Of a stretch of 64,000 bases of DNA, positions 33,307 to 42,164 are shown one piece after another (within the stretch, counting starts at the first letter, position 1; each line of letters opens with the position of its first letter). The position numbers and the translations under genes are program-made. Source of the stretch: Verrucomicrobiales bacterium (GTDB lineage: Bacteria; Verrucomicrobiota; Verrucomicrobiia; Limisphaerales; J093); the NCBI GenBank assembly GCA_024233305.1, contig JACKPV010000040.1:34705-98704 (forward strand), in the 5' to 3' direction. The notes under the pieces were generated by a model that ran no database searches, was not told where the DNA came from, and saw only the letters and a program-made list of their open reading frames with translations.

Positions 33307-34803
33307 TTAGCACTCTTCACGACTCATTTCCACTTTCTTCAGCATTTTCCCGTCTATCTTTCTCGCCGTGCGCCACAACCAGATGAACCCGACCACCAGC
33401 AACACGTAGAACACCGCCACTCCACCCCACGACGGCAGACCCAACACTTCCGTGCCAAGGTTGTAAGAGAATTCCCCCTTGAAAAACTTCGGCAACACCC
33501 ATTCCGTGAGTGGATTGTGAATATGGTAGGGAGGGCATGCATCAGTAACGGTAGTTGCCGTCATCATTACTATCGACAGTCCGGCCAACGTGGCCCCCAG
33601 TTTTGGCCACCTCTCCACCCCAAGACCACAGGGTAGTGCCAACAGCGGCAGGATTGGTGCCATGTACCGCGCACTGATCGTAAAGCCCGCCTGCCAATCC
33701 CACGTCCGCCCGGACATCACCAGCACGTGGAGCAACGGCACAGCGTACGTTAACCATAAATCGCGTGGGCTTTCGGCCCCGATACGATACCATCCGAAAC
33801 CCGCCATAATCAGAAACGGTGTCCAGAACACCAGCCCTCGGGTAGGTCCGAACAATAGCCGCAGCAAGTGCTCTGCATCCGGCCATTTGATGGCATAGAG
33901 CCCTTCTCTCATCTCAGGAAAGCTGCCCTGGTGCGAGTACGGCAAGTCAAACGGTGTCCCGATAGTCGCAGCACTGTACAAAGGGATCAGAAGCAACGGT
34001 GGAATCATGGAAAACACAAACGCCCATCGTGGCCACTGATGCCGTCGGAGCACATGCACACCCAATCCTAATACCACCAGTCCTGCGGTAAACTCGCTGG
34101 CGAGCGCCAACCCCACACTGAACCCTGCAAGTGCGAGCCGCCATTTGGCAGATGCAACCGTCCGACGTCCGCTCTGTTTCCCTGTTCCCGCTTCCTCGTT
34201 TCTGCGCGCTTCGCACTGAAGCGCGTCGGTCGCCCACAGCGTAACGCTGATCAGTCCGATTACCTGCGCGTGGCTGAAGAGCAGCGTGCTGTACGGTAAC
34301 GGCAAGGATCCCATCCATAATCCGAGCACCGTGACAATCGCAGCCCGTGCTGACACAAACCGCCGAAGCCATATTAGCAACAGACAACCTCCCGCAGCGG
34401 CGGGCAGCGCCTGTGAGAATGCGCACGCCACCCAGCTCCTGGCCAGCCTTTTCCCCGGTTCTCCAAGAGCACTTCCTTGACCTTGCAACCCTATGGTGCA
34501 GGCGTACGCCGGCAACGCGAGCACTGCCGTCCCCGGGGCCTTATCACTGTAGCGCTTTCCTTGGATCCACGCGAAATCCGGTGTGGGTGTACTAGCGATA
34601 TCAATCTCCATCGTGCCCCGCTGGCATACTGACTCCAATAGGCCAAGCCTGCTCGCGGGCGTTCCGAACCCGAATGCACGTTGATGAACGTAGCAACTCG
34701 CCACTAATAGCAGCGCAAAGCAGCCCACCCACAAGTGTGTCACACGTCTTGCCTGAGTTCTACCCACAACAGACACACATCGCACGCGCACATTGCGTCT
34801 CAA
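33307..34803 (-). CDS. Large integral-membrane protein, GT-C/PMT-like
   Basis: This 498-residue protein has about ten to twelve hydrophobic segments. The first loop is large and contains TPDFAWIQGKRYSDKAPGTA, and a central loop contains LRLLFGPTRGLVFWTPFLIM and WQAGFTISARYMAPILPLLA. This pattern, an early acidic loop and the later RYMAP segment, is shared with uncharacterised GT-C-like membrane proteins. It is the first of a run of glycosyltransferase genes on this strand. A role in surface glycan synthesis is inferred from context only. Confidence 0.6.
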   Translation of the reverse strand: MRRNVRVRCVSVVGRTQARRVTHLWVGCFALLLVASCYVHQRAFGFGTPASRLGLLESVCQRGTMEIDIASTPTPDFAWIQGKRYSDKAPGTAVLALPAYACTIGLQGQGSALGEPGKRLARSWVACAFSQALPAAAGGCLLLIWLRRFVSARAAIVTVLGLWMGSLPLPYSTLLFSHAQVIGLISVTLWATDALQCEARRNEEAGTGKQSGRRTVASAKWRLALAGFSVGLALASEFTAGLVVLGLGVHVLRRHQWPRWAFVFSMIPPLLLIPLYSAATIGTPFDLPYSHQGSFPEMREGLYAIKWPDAEHLLRLLFGPTRGLVFWTPFLIMAGFGWYRIGAESPRDLWLTYAVPLLHVLVMSGRTWDWQAGFTISARYMAPILPLLALPCGLGVERWPKLGATLAGLSIVMMTATTVTDACPPYHIHNPLTEWVLPKFFKGEFSYNLGTEVLGLPSWGGVAVFYVLLVVGFIWLWRTARKIDGKMLKKVEMSREEC

Positions 34804-34918
34804 TCCGCGCCTCAGGTCGACTTGCCGGCCCTCCCCGCAGCGAGCAACTCCTCACATCGAAGCCGTGTAGCTGACTAATGTTCATCGTTGTGGAGGCCCA
34901 CCGTCAGCGGGGGACACA

Positions 34919-35356
34919 CTAACACCCATCGGACTTGTTGACGCCCGTCTTGACCACGACGCCACAGGAGATCGCCATGGGTGGCGCGGGAGTATATGTG
35001 CCGCAAAAACAGACCCACAACGCACCCGTACAAGTCGACGCCGTTTGCACGGAGATCATCGTTGCAGTTGGGGTCGTGCTATAAAAACACTGTTTCCAGG
35101 GTGCGTATGTCGGCTGGCACAGTTCGCACGTTACGCCTACTGGGATCGTGTATTTCGTGCAGGTGCCTCCGCAACCTGTAGACCAGGTATACGTGCAGTT
35201 CTTACTCACATAGTCGCCCGAGAGGGTCTTGTAGCACCTAAAAGGACCTGAGGAAGTATCGGGCTTGACCTCCAAGGCATCAGGCCAAGGGGTTGCGATG
35301 AGGAGGCCGCAATGCAAGGCGAGGAGTAAGCTGAGTATTGCTCGGATTATTTTCAT
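34919..35356 (-). CDS. Cys-rich secreted protein, hypothetical
   Basis: This 145-residue protein from the ATG at 35356 has a clear signal peptide (IIRAILSLLLALHCGLLIAT). The mature part holds about twelve cysteines in closely spaced groups (CYKTLSGDYVSKNCTY, GCGGTCTKYTIPVGVTCELC, WVCFCGTY), suggesting several disulfides. No family was recognised. Its start overlaps the stop of the upstream gene (ATGA). It lies downstream of a MauE-like gene, a membrane family often tied to disulfide maturation of periplasmic proteins, so this Cys-rich protein could be a client (inference). Confidence 0.6.
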   Translation of the reverse strand: MKIIRAILSLLLALHCGLLIATPWPDALEVKPDTSSGPFRCYKTLSGDYVSKNCTYTWSTGCGGTCTKYTIPVGVTCELCQPTYAPWKQCFYSTTPTATMISVQTASTCTGALWVCFCGTYTPAPPMAISCGVVVKTGVNKSDGC

Positions 35357-36486
35357 TGTGTAGTTATGTTTTGTGGTTGAATCGCACCTTTCTGTCGCGT
35401 CCTCGTTACCATCCGGTGACGGAGGAAGATTATGATCGGGAACAACAATGCAGCCGACACAAACCCGAGTCCGATGGCCTTCTTGACTGTCCACACTGGC
35501 CGCTCGCCTGGGTATAAAGATGCGAAGAACGCTGGGTAGTCCATTCTCGCTTCGGCAGCTGCGGCAACGAGTTCTGGATCACTCATCGGCCGCCAGCCGG
35601 CAATCGCGTTGGTAAGGCGGTACCGGATGTTGAGGAATTCCTGCGCGTCATCCCCAAACCGAAAATCAAACACGGAGGTCGCCTTTGTCAGGGATGGCAG
35701 GGTCACCCCGACTGCCGATCTCGTAACGGAGGTTACGAAACCCTCAATCGACTCCATCACGCCTTTACTCTTTCCCTTTGCCGCTAACGCGAAGCGTTGC
35801 ATCCGAAAGTGGGTTGGCATGGTGAACCCGAACACGTTGGTGGACGTCAACGTATTAAAAACTCCGACGGTCTCTCCATCGCGGAAGATGCTTGGATGTC
35901 GTTTCGGCTCCAGGTTTTTGAATTGCAGTTCCTTCTGCCACAGCTCCAGCGAGTTGCGGAAGAGAAGCTCTTGCAGCAGCAGGCCGTTTTCGGTAAACGA
36001 CGCGGCCACCCGGCAGCTCCGCGCGCCCTCACTGCCCGCCACGCCCCAAGGAACAAACACCAAGTCGTCCAAACACTCCCTTCCGCAAACCGTCGGGACG
36101 AAGGCGACCCATGCAACCCGCGTGATCGCATGGCCATCAAGTGGGTACGCTCCTCGGCGAATGATGGCCGGTGAATCGAGTGACCGTCCACTTGGCGTGC
36201 CGTCCCACAAGAGCCCGTAGGTGTTCTTGCCATCCCAGGCGTAAGTTTCAAAGAGGTTGGTCGCGAAGTGAGTCGTAATACTCCACGCGCCTCTTTCAAA
36301 CAGCGCGTCAAAGCGATTGGTGAGCAACTGTTGAGGCTTCCCATCAGGAGTGAATGACGTCAGCACAAGGTTGCCTTCGACATGCACGCATTGTTGAGAC
36401 CTCGCCGCAGGCGAGCAGAGCATGCAGAGGCTACTGCCTCCCACTAATATGACTAGACCTATAGCAGATGTTGTGGCTCCGAGCAT
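35353..36486 (-). CDS. Membrane-anchored hypothetical protein
   Basis: Start placed at 36486 (MLGATTSAIGLVILVGGSSL), which gives a signal or anchor and 377 residues; the frame is open further upstream, so the start is uncertain. The bulk is an extracytoplasmic beta-rich domain (GNLVLTSFTPDGKPQQLLTN, WDGKNTYGLLWDG) resembling proteins that compute on column or outer-membrane values only in a general way. A second span lies near the C-terminus (AIGLGFVSAALLFPIIIFLR). It is coupled to the Cys-rich gene downstream by ATGA. Function unknown. Confidence 0.55.
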   Translation of the reverse strand: MLGATTSAIGLVILVGGSSLCMLCSPAARSQQCVHVEGNLVLTSFTPDGKPQQLLTNRFDALFERGAWSITTHFATNLFETYAWDGKNTYGLLWDGTPSGRSLDSPAIIRRGAYPLDGHAITRVAWVAFVPTVCGRECLDDLVFVPWGVAGSEGARSCRVAASFTENGLLLQELLFRNSLELWQKELQFKNLEPKRHPSIFRDGETVGVFNTLTSTNVFGFTMPTHFRMQRFALAAKGKSKGVMESIEGFVTSVTRSAVGVTLPSLTKATSVFDFRFGDDAQEFLNIRYRLTNAIAGWRPMSDPELVAAAAEARMDYPAFFASLYPGERPVWTVKKAIGLGFVSAALLFPIIIFLRHRMVTRTRQKGAIQPQNITTQ

Positions 36487-36509
36487 AGGACGATGGAAGA
36501 AGAGTGATG

Positions 36510-37074
36510 CTATGACACTTGTCGCGGCGGGTCGGCAGCACATCCGCCCTCTAGCGGGATCAACGACTTTGTCCCTGCGGCTTGTCTGCGTTTCAGGGCA
36601 AATAGCCCGCTGCCCACCAGCATGCAGGCGAGCAAACCGGTTGCCAAGCTGTTGCCTTGGGTGCCTAGCAACCGTCTTCCCAGGCAGTCGCAACTGCCAG
36701 AGACAGCTCCGCCGTCTATCCACGATGCGAGTCGATACGCCGAGAGAACCAAGCCAAACCACCCAATTGCCCATATCTTATGGAGATTGGCGCGTTTTGT
36801 CAGCAGATAGAAAGTCAGGAGAATTTCTATCGCAATCACCAGAACCATCAGCCAACGCGACGGTAAGAACACGGATACACTGTCGTATGCTGGATGCCCC
36901 CCCCCCCACGCCATACAGGAAGAAGTCGACCGACTTTAGCACCGATGCAGCCAGGAGGCCGATCGCTACAGCCACGGTGAACACGTTCTCTGCCCTTACC
37001 CAAGCATGGCAGGAAACGGAAGAGTGCCGTGCGCTGGCCGCTCTACCGCGGCAGCATTGTGCCCGATTTTGCAT
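36510..37074 (-). CDS. MauE/DoxX-like membrane protein gene, split at a G11 tract
   Basis: Two minus-strand frames form one protein. The first gives VFTVAVAIGLLAASVLKSVD and FFLYGV up to a run of eleven Gs (plus-strand C at 36897-36907). The second continues from the same run with HPAYDSVSVFLPSRWLMVLV, LTFYLLTKRANL and SGSCDCLGRRLLG. Four spans and the CxC-type motif near the end fit the MauE/DoxX family, which helps form disulfides in periplasmic proteins. With ten Gs the frames would join; with eleven they do not. This may be phase variation, a real mutation, or a homopolymer reading error. Confidence 0.55.
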
Positions 37075-37260
37075 TTCTGAAGCGTCTGAAACTGCCGATG
37101 AGTCTAGTGCTGAGCAAGTCTTGTGTCAAGACCCACATCATCACCCCGCGGTAACTCCAGAGTCGCGAACGGTTTTGTGGAGGTCAACCTCCGAAGGAGA
37201 TCAGACAACACAGCAGTGCCGCGGCATGGCACCTCACATGCGACCGGTGATCGTCACGCG

Positions 37261-38730
37261 TCACGGCGGCACGGGGCCCAGAACCTCCTCGATAGAATCG
37301 GCCAGGGCGGCGATCATCCGTTGCACTTGGGCAGCGGTGGTGCAGTATGGCGGCATGATGACGATGACGTTGCCAATCGGCCGCGTCAGCACCCCCCGAT
37401 CCCGCATCGCTTGGCAGACCCGCATGCCCGCCCGTTCCTCCAGGGCGAACGGCCGTCGCGTCCGCCAGTCACGAACCAGTTCAACGCCCGCCACCAAACC
37501 CACCTGCCGGATGTCCCCTACCGCCGGCAGTTCCCAGAGCCGGACGAGTTCGCGCGTCAGATCCGCTTCCAAGCGGCAACGGCGCCGCCCGCCGGCGGGA
37601 TCGGTGAGGAGGGCCAGACTGGCGTTCGCAACGGCTGCCCCGAGTTGGTTGCCCGTGAAGCTGTGACCGTGGAAGAAGGTCTTGAATTCCGCGTACTCGC
37701 CCAGAAAGGCATCGAAGACGGCCTGGGTGGTCAAGGTCGCGGCCATGGGCAGGTAGCCGCCGGTAAGGCCCTTGGCCAGCGCCAGGAAATCGGGTTGGAC
37801 CCCCTCCTGATGACAGGCGAAAAGCGACGGCCTCCCGGGTCGCCCCCGAACCGTGCCCGCCCCGCGGTCCGTCCCGGTCCGCCCGAAACCGGTCATGACC
37901 TCGTCGGCCAGGAGAAGCGTGCCGTCGGCCCGCACGATTTCGGCCGCCCGCCGCAACCAGCCATCGGGTTGGGGGATCATGCCGGCGGCGCCCTGCATCC
38001 GCGGTTCGAAAACGAACCCGGCATACGGCTCGCCGCGCCGCCGCCGCGCACAACGCTGTTCCAGTTGATCGAGGCATTCCCAGCGGCACATCCGGTAGCC
38101 GCGCGCGTCGGCCCGCTCCGGACGCGCCCGATTGAACCGGCATCGGTAGCAGAATGGCGGCGGGACCGCATCGGACGCGAAGAGCAATCCCCGGTAAGCG
38201 CGATGGAACAGGTCCACATGCCCGAGGCTCACCGCGCCGACGGTGTCGCCGTGATAAGCCCCGCCCAACGACAGAAACCGCGGCTTCCGCGAGCGGCCGG
38301 TGCGGCGCGCAAATTCATAGGCCAGTTTGAGCGCGACCTCCATCGCCGTGGAGCCGTCGTCCGAGAAGAAGACCTTGGGCAGCCGAGGATTCCCCGGCGC
38401 GACCGCGGCCCGCAGGACCCGCCCGGGATTGGCCAGGCGGACAAGTTCCCCGGCGAGCAGGCTGGCGGGTTCGTTGGCCAGGCCGAGGGCCGAGGAATGC
38501 GCAATCCGTCCCAGTTGCCGGCGGACGGCTTGGTTCAGTCGCGGATGATTGTGGCCGTGAAGATTGGTCCAGATCGAGGCGTTGGCATCGAGATACTCAC
38601 GGTCATGGGCGTCGCGCAGCACCGCCCCCCGGCCCGCGACGATCACCAGGGGCTCCTCACGAAGCCAGTCCCGCATCTGGGTGAACGGATGCCAGACATG
38701 TTGCCGATCAAGCCGGGCGAAGCGGTTCAT
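37261..38730 (-). CDS. bioA: Adenosylmethionine-8-amino-7-oxononanoate aminotransferase (BioA)
   Basis: This 489-residue class III aminotransferase starts with DRQHVWHPFTQMRDW, the BioA signature, then DANASIWTNLHGHNHP, VFFSDDGSTAMEVALKLAYE, SLGGAYHGDTVGAVSLG, DEVMTGFGRTG and LALAKGLTGGYLPMAATLTT with the PLP-binding Lys. It converts 7-keto-8-aminopelargonate to 7,8-diaminopelargonate in biotin synthesis. It is longer than typical (about 430) because of an insert around residues 190-230 with several cysteines (FCYRCRFNRA, RMCRWECL). It overlaps bioF by four bases. Confidence 0.93.
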   Translation of the reverse strand: MNRFARLDRQHVWHPFTQMRDWLREEPLVIVAGRGAVLRDAHDREYLDANASIWTNLHGHNHPRLNQAVRRQLGRIAHSSALGLANEPASLLAGELVRLANPGRVLRAAVAPGNPRLPKVFFSDDGSTAMEVALKLAYEFARRTGRSRKPRFLSLGGAYHGDTVGAVSLGHVDLFHRAYRGLLFASDAVPPPFCYRCRFNRARPERADARGYRMCRWECLDQLEQRCARRRRGEPYAGFVFEPRMQGAAGMIPQPDGWLRRAAEIVRADGTLLLADEVMTGFGRTGTDRGAGTVRGRPGRPSLFACHQEGVQPDFLALAKGLTGGYLPMAATLTTQAVFDAFLGEYAEFKTFFHGHSFTGNQLGAAVANASLALLTDPAGGRRRCRLEADLTRELVRLWELPAVGDIRQVGLVAGVELVRDWRTRRPFALEERAGMRVCQAMRDRGVLTRPIGNVIVIMPPYCTTAAQVQRMIAALADSIEEVLGPVPP

Positions 38731-39920
38731 GAAATGGGATCGTCAGACAAGGTCGTTCGGAGGGCCTGCGCCAGGGCGGCGAGGTCCGCGTCGGTGTGGG
38801 CCGCCGAGACAGTGATCCGCAACCGGGCCTGCCCCCGCGGAACGGTTGGAAAGCGCACCGCTGGGACAAAGAAACCGGCCGCGATCATGCGGTTGCCCAC
38901 CGTCACGGCCCGCGCTTCGTCGCCGACGGTCACCGGCAGGATGGGACTGCGATCCGCCGGGACTTGCAGGCCCATCGCCGCGAAGCGCGCCCGCAAGGTG
39001 TCGACGTTCTGCCACAATCGCGCCACGCGCTCGTCCCCGTCGGGGGTGGCAAGCAGGCGGATCGCTGCCGTGGCGGCGGCGGTCATGGCGGGCGGGGGGG
39101 CGGTCGAGAAGATGAAGCTGCGGGCCCGGTTCACAAGGAACTCGATCAGTCGCGCCGAGCCGCAGATGGCGCCTCCCGCAGAACCGAGCGCCTTGCCCAA
39201 CGTCGCCATTTGCACTTCGATGCGCCCCCCCTGACCCGTCGCCTCGACCAGCCCGCGGTGGCATTCGCCGTAGAGCCCGGTTGCGTGCGCCTCGTCCAGC
39301 AGCAACCACGCGCCGTAGCGCTCCTTCAACGCCACGATTTCCTCCAACGGAGCCAGGTCGCCATCCATCGAAAACACGCTCTCGGTGGCCACGAGGATTC
39401 GTCGGTCGCCGCCCGGCGAAGCGGCCCAGCGCAGGAGGCGTTCGAGATCCGCCGGATCGTTGTGGCGGAAAACGCGCAACGTGGCCCCGGACAACCGGGC
39501 GGCATCCACGATGCAGGCATGCGCCTTCTTGTCGACAATCACAACGTCGCCCGGGCCCACCAACGCCGGGATGGCGCCGAGCGCCGCGGCGTAGCCCGAC
39601 GAGAAAACCAGCGCCGCCGCCGTGCCTTTGAACCGGGCCAGTTCCTGTTCGAGTTCCCGGTGACTCCCGAAGGTTCCGCTCAACAGCCGTGAAGCCCCGG
39701 CCCCCCCTCCCCGGCAAGTGACCGCCTCGCTCGCCGCCCGCAACACTTCGGGATGGCGCGCCAGGCCCAGGTAATCGTTCCCGGCGAAATTCCGAACCCG
39801 CCGTCCGGCGAACCGCAAACCAGTCGATCCCTCCGGCTCGACATGGCGCAGGAAACGGTGCAGACCCTGCTCCCGGATCCGCGCGAGTTGAGTTTCCAGC
39901 CATGAATCGAATCGCGTCAC
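38727..39920 (-). CDS. bioF: 8-amino-7-oxononanoate synthase (BioF)
   Basis: This 397-residue PLP enzyme of the alpha-oxoamine synthase family shows VRNFAGNDYLGLARHPEV, GAGASRLLSGTFGSHRELE, ALVFSSGYAAALG, IVDKKAHACIVDAARLSG, LLLDEAHATGLYG and MATLGKALGSAGGAICGS with the Schiff-base Lys. It condenses pimeloyl thioester with alanine, the step before BioA. The downstream bioA start lies in its stop codon (ATGA), giving a two-gene biotin operon. bioB and bioD are not in this window. Confidence 0.93.
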   Translation of the reverse strand: MTRFDSWLETQLARIREQGLHRFLRHVEPEGSTGLRFAGRRVRNFAGNDYLGLARHPEVLRAASEAVTCRGGGAGASRLLSGTFGSHRELEQELARFKGTAAALVFSSGYAAALGAIPALVGPGDVVIVDKKAHACIVDAARLSGATLRVFRHNDPADLERLLRWAASPGGDRRILVATESVFSMDGDLAPLEEIVALKERYGAWLLLDEAHATGLYGECHRGLVEATGQGGRIEVQMATLGKALGSAGGAICGSARLIEFLVNRARSFIFSTAPPPAMTAAATAAIRLLATPDGDERVARLWQNVDTLRARFAAMGLQVPADRSPILPVTVGDEARAVTVGNRMIAAGFFVPAVRFPTVPRGQARLRITVSAAHTDADLAALAQALRTTLSDDPIS

Positions 39921-40247
39921 GCGTGGAGCCTAGCGCGCTCGCCAATGCAGTTCACTTCCGAAACCGGCCGACCAGGATCACCGCCTCCAACCTGTCCTCG
40001 CACGGGCGGCGGCCACCGGGCGGCGGCATGCGCCGGTTGCAAAACCAACGGTCGCCCTTTACTTTGCGAGCATGGCGCGACGGCTCAATGGCATGCATCG
40101 CAGCCAGGGAAGCCCTTCTCCCGCGGAATCGGAATCGGGGCGGGCGGCCTTCCCGGGCCGGCATCCTGGCGCCTCCTTGACAACACTGCCCATACGTTAG
40201 ACTATGCGCTGTCGCTTAGTTTTCCTCACACATACGACTGCAAGGGT
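39921..40247. other. Intergenic region upstream of the hypothetical gene at 40248
   Basis: The left part is the upstream region of the bioFA operon; the right part carries a possible promoter (40177-40203). Frames crossing it have no family-like sequence. Nothing else was seen. Confidence 0.5.
40177..40203 (+). promoter_or_regulatory. Candidate sigma-70-type promoter
   Basis: TTGACA at 40177-40182 and TAGACT at 40198-40203 are separated by 15 bases, slightly shorter than optimal, and lie 45 bases before the ATG at 40248. The local sequence is AT-richer than its surroundings. Prediction by eye only. Confidence 0.35.
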
Positions 40248-40601
40248 ATGACGCATTGGTCGACGACTTTCAAACAAGCATACTGTGAACGCGTGGGGTG
40301 TCGGGAACAGGAATTTCGCCACCGCCTGTTTCGGAAGACGCTCTACGGTCACGCCCGCCCGGTGGCTCTCTTCATCCGTCTGTTCCGGCCGACCTTCTTT
40401 GCCATGGACTTCGAGTTGATCGATTCGGCCGGCAACGCCCAAAGCTGGAAGGACCTCAGCAACGCGATCGAGGAGTTTTCGTTCAGCAACAAACTGCGGG
40501 GCGGACCACTGCGCCGGACCTTCCGGATCCGGATCTCCTGCCGCCGGCTGGGCCGCCTGGCCCGGCGCCTCATGGCCCAACGGGAAACCGCCGCAGATTG
40601 A
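40248..40601 (+). CDS. Conserved-looking hypothetical protein
   Basis: The protein has 117 residues from the ATG at 40248, with AAGGG just upstream. The sequence MTHWSTTFKQAYCERVGCRE, FRHRLFRKTLYGHARPVALF, IRLFRPTFFAMDFELIDSAG is cationic with aromatic patches and no signal peptide. The final third is strongly basic (RIRISCRRLGRLARRLMAQR). Codon usage and the promoter-like sequence support it being real. I do not recognise the family. Confidence 0.6.
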   Translation: MTHWSTTFKQAYCERVGCREQEFRHRLFRKTLYGHARPVALFIRLFRPTFFAMDFELIDSAGNAQSWKDLSNAIEEFSFSNKLRGGPLRRTFRIRISCRRLGRLARRLMAQRETAAD

Positions 40602-40647
40602 AGCGCCGTTGCGCACCCGGCGCGGATCGCCACGACCCGTCCGCGCC

Positions 40648-42141
40648 TTACCCGGCTCGCGGCTTCCCCCCACCCTTCGGACGCGCCGGCACGGTGGCCG
40701 GATCGGGGGTTTTCCACACGTAACGGAACATGATCACCCGCAGCGCGGCGGTGAACGGAATCGCCAGAATGCCGCCTAGAATCCCCCCGAGCAGCGTCGT
40801 CCCCACCATCACCGACACGATGATCGTCAGGGGGTGCAACCCGACCCGATCCCCGAGGATCTTGGGCTGGATGACGTAGCCTTCCAGGGCCTGCACGATG
40901 GCGTAGACCAGCAGCGCAAGCAGCGGATGCAGCCAGTCGCCGTACTGGACCACCGCGATCAGCAACGCCCCGCCACAAGTGATGATCGCACCGACAAACG
41001 GAATGATGGTGAGGAACGTTGCGACCACCCCGATAAGCACCGCGTACGGCAGGCCGATCAGGGCGAAACCGACCGCGTACAAGACGCCGTCGCAGATGGC
41101 CACCAGGACCTGCCCGCGGAAGAAGGCGATGAGGTAGTCGTTGATCGATTTGAGGACGAAGACGAGTTCATCGCGAAAACCGGAGCGCGCCACCGGCAGG
41201 TAATCGGTCCACTTGGACTCGATGCCCCGCTTCTCGAGCAGGAAATAGAAGGTGTAGATCGGGATGAGGGCGAGCCCCGCCAGCACGCCAAACCAGGACG
41301 CCACCTTCGTCAACTGGCCAAAAAACCACGAGCCGGTCCGGGTCAGGGCCCGGGCCAGGATGCTGGTTGCGGATTGCAGGGTGTCGATGTTCAGGGTCTG
41401 TCGCAGCCAGGCCGCGAACGCATCGTTGCCGGCGTCCCCCGCCCCCCCGACGCGGCCCGCCGGCCCCGTCTCTCCACCGCCCGGCCCGGCCGCTGCCGCG
41501 TTGGTCGCGCCGCCCTGCGAAGCACCGCCAGCACTTCCCGCACCCCCGGCCGCGCCGGCAGGCCCGGTTGCCTCGATCAAAGCGCGGTTCGTCCCGACGC
41601 CATTCGTGCCGAGCGTCGTGGAAGTGAGGGTCAGGTTGGTAAGGCCAGCGTCAACTGCGGCGTTCGTGGCGGGGGCGGCATTGGTGGTATTCGCGGCGAC
41701 CTGGTTCGTGCCTCCCAGTGACAAACCGAGGGAACGCAGCACCGAGGACGGCGGATTGCGGATCCAGGCTTCCACGCGGTGCGTGATGTTGGTGGCATAC
41801 TGGGGAATCTCGCCTATCAACTGCCGGGTTTCGACAACCACCTGCGGCACCACGCTGCCGAACACCCCGAGCAGCACCAGCACAGCCAGCGCGAACACGG
41901 CGACAATCGCCTGCACCCGCGGCGTCCCGCGGCGCTCGATGCCGTCCACCACCGGGTCAAGCAAATAGGCGATGACGCCCGCCACCGCCAGGGGCCAAAG
42001 GACTGGGGACAGCACGTCCAGCACCCGCCCCAGTCCCCAGACCAACGTGACCAGCAAGGCCGCGATCAGGGCGATGCCGGAGCCGGTGACCGCCGCCCAG
42101 ATGATGCGCGCCTGACGCTCGGTGGGAGGAGGGAAGTTCAT
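40648..42141 (-). CDS. AI-2E family permease (PerM-like) with Ala/Gly/Asn-rich insert
   Basis: This 497-residue inner-membrane protein starts with a membrane pair (GSGIALIAALLVTLVWGLG, WPLAVAGVIAYLLDPVVDGI) and ends with the family core: GQVLVAICDGVLYAVGFALI, GLPYAVLIGVVATFLTIIPF, EGYVIQPKILGDRVGLHPL and LGGILGGILAIPFTAALRV. Residues 143-240, between the first spans and the core, are a low-complexity insert dominated by Ala, Gly, Asn and Thr that typical relatives lack. The family includes AI-2 exporters and Na+/H+ antiporters, so the substrate cannot be assigned. proC lies 23 bases upstream and is probably co-transcribed. Confidence 0.85.
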   Translation of the reverse strand: MNFPPPTERQARIIWAAVTGSGIALIAALLVTLVWGLGRVLDVLSPVLWPLAVAGVIAYLLDPVVDGIERRGTPRVQAIVAVFALAVLVLLGVFGSVVPQVVVETRQLIGEIPQYATNITHRVEAWIRNPPSSVLRSLGLSLGGTNQVAANTTNAAPATNAAVDAGLTNLTLTSTTLGTNGVGTNRALIEATGPAGAAGGAGSAGGASQGGATNAAAAGPGGGETGPAGRVGGAGDAGNDAFAAWLRQTLNIDTLQSATSILARALTRTGSWFFGQLTKVASWFGVLAGLALIPIYTFYFLLEKRGIESKWTDYLPVARSGFRDELVFVLKSINDYLIAFFRGQVLVAICDGVLYAVGFALIGLPYAVLIGVVATFLTIIPFVGAIITCGGALLIAVVQYGDWLHPLLALLVYAIVQALEGYVIQPKILGDRVGLHPLTIIVSVMVGTTLLGGILGGILAIPFTAALRVIMFRYVWKTPDPATVPARPKGGGKPRAG

Positions 42142-42164
42142 CGGCCAAGGCCGCCCGTGGGAGG

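Noticed and set aside
37123..39234. Long plus-strand frame of 703 residues
   Set aside because: It is antisense to bioA and bioF, whose motifs are unambiguous; GC-rich third positions keep the opposite frame open.
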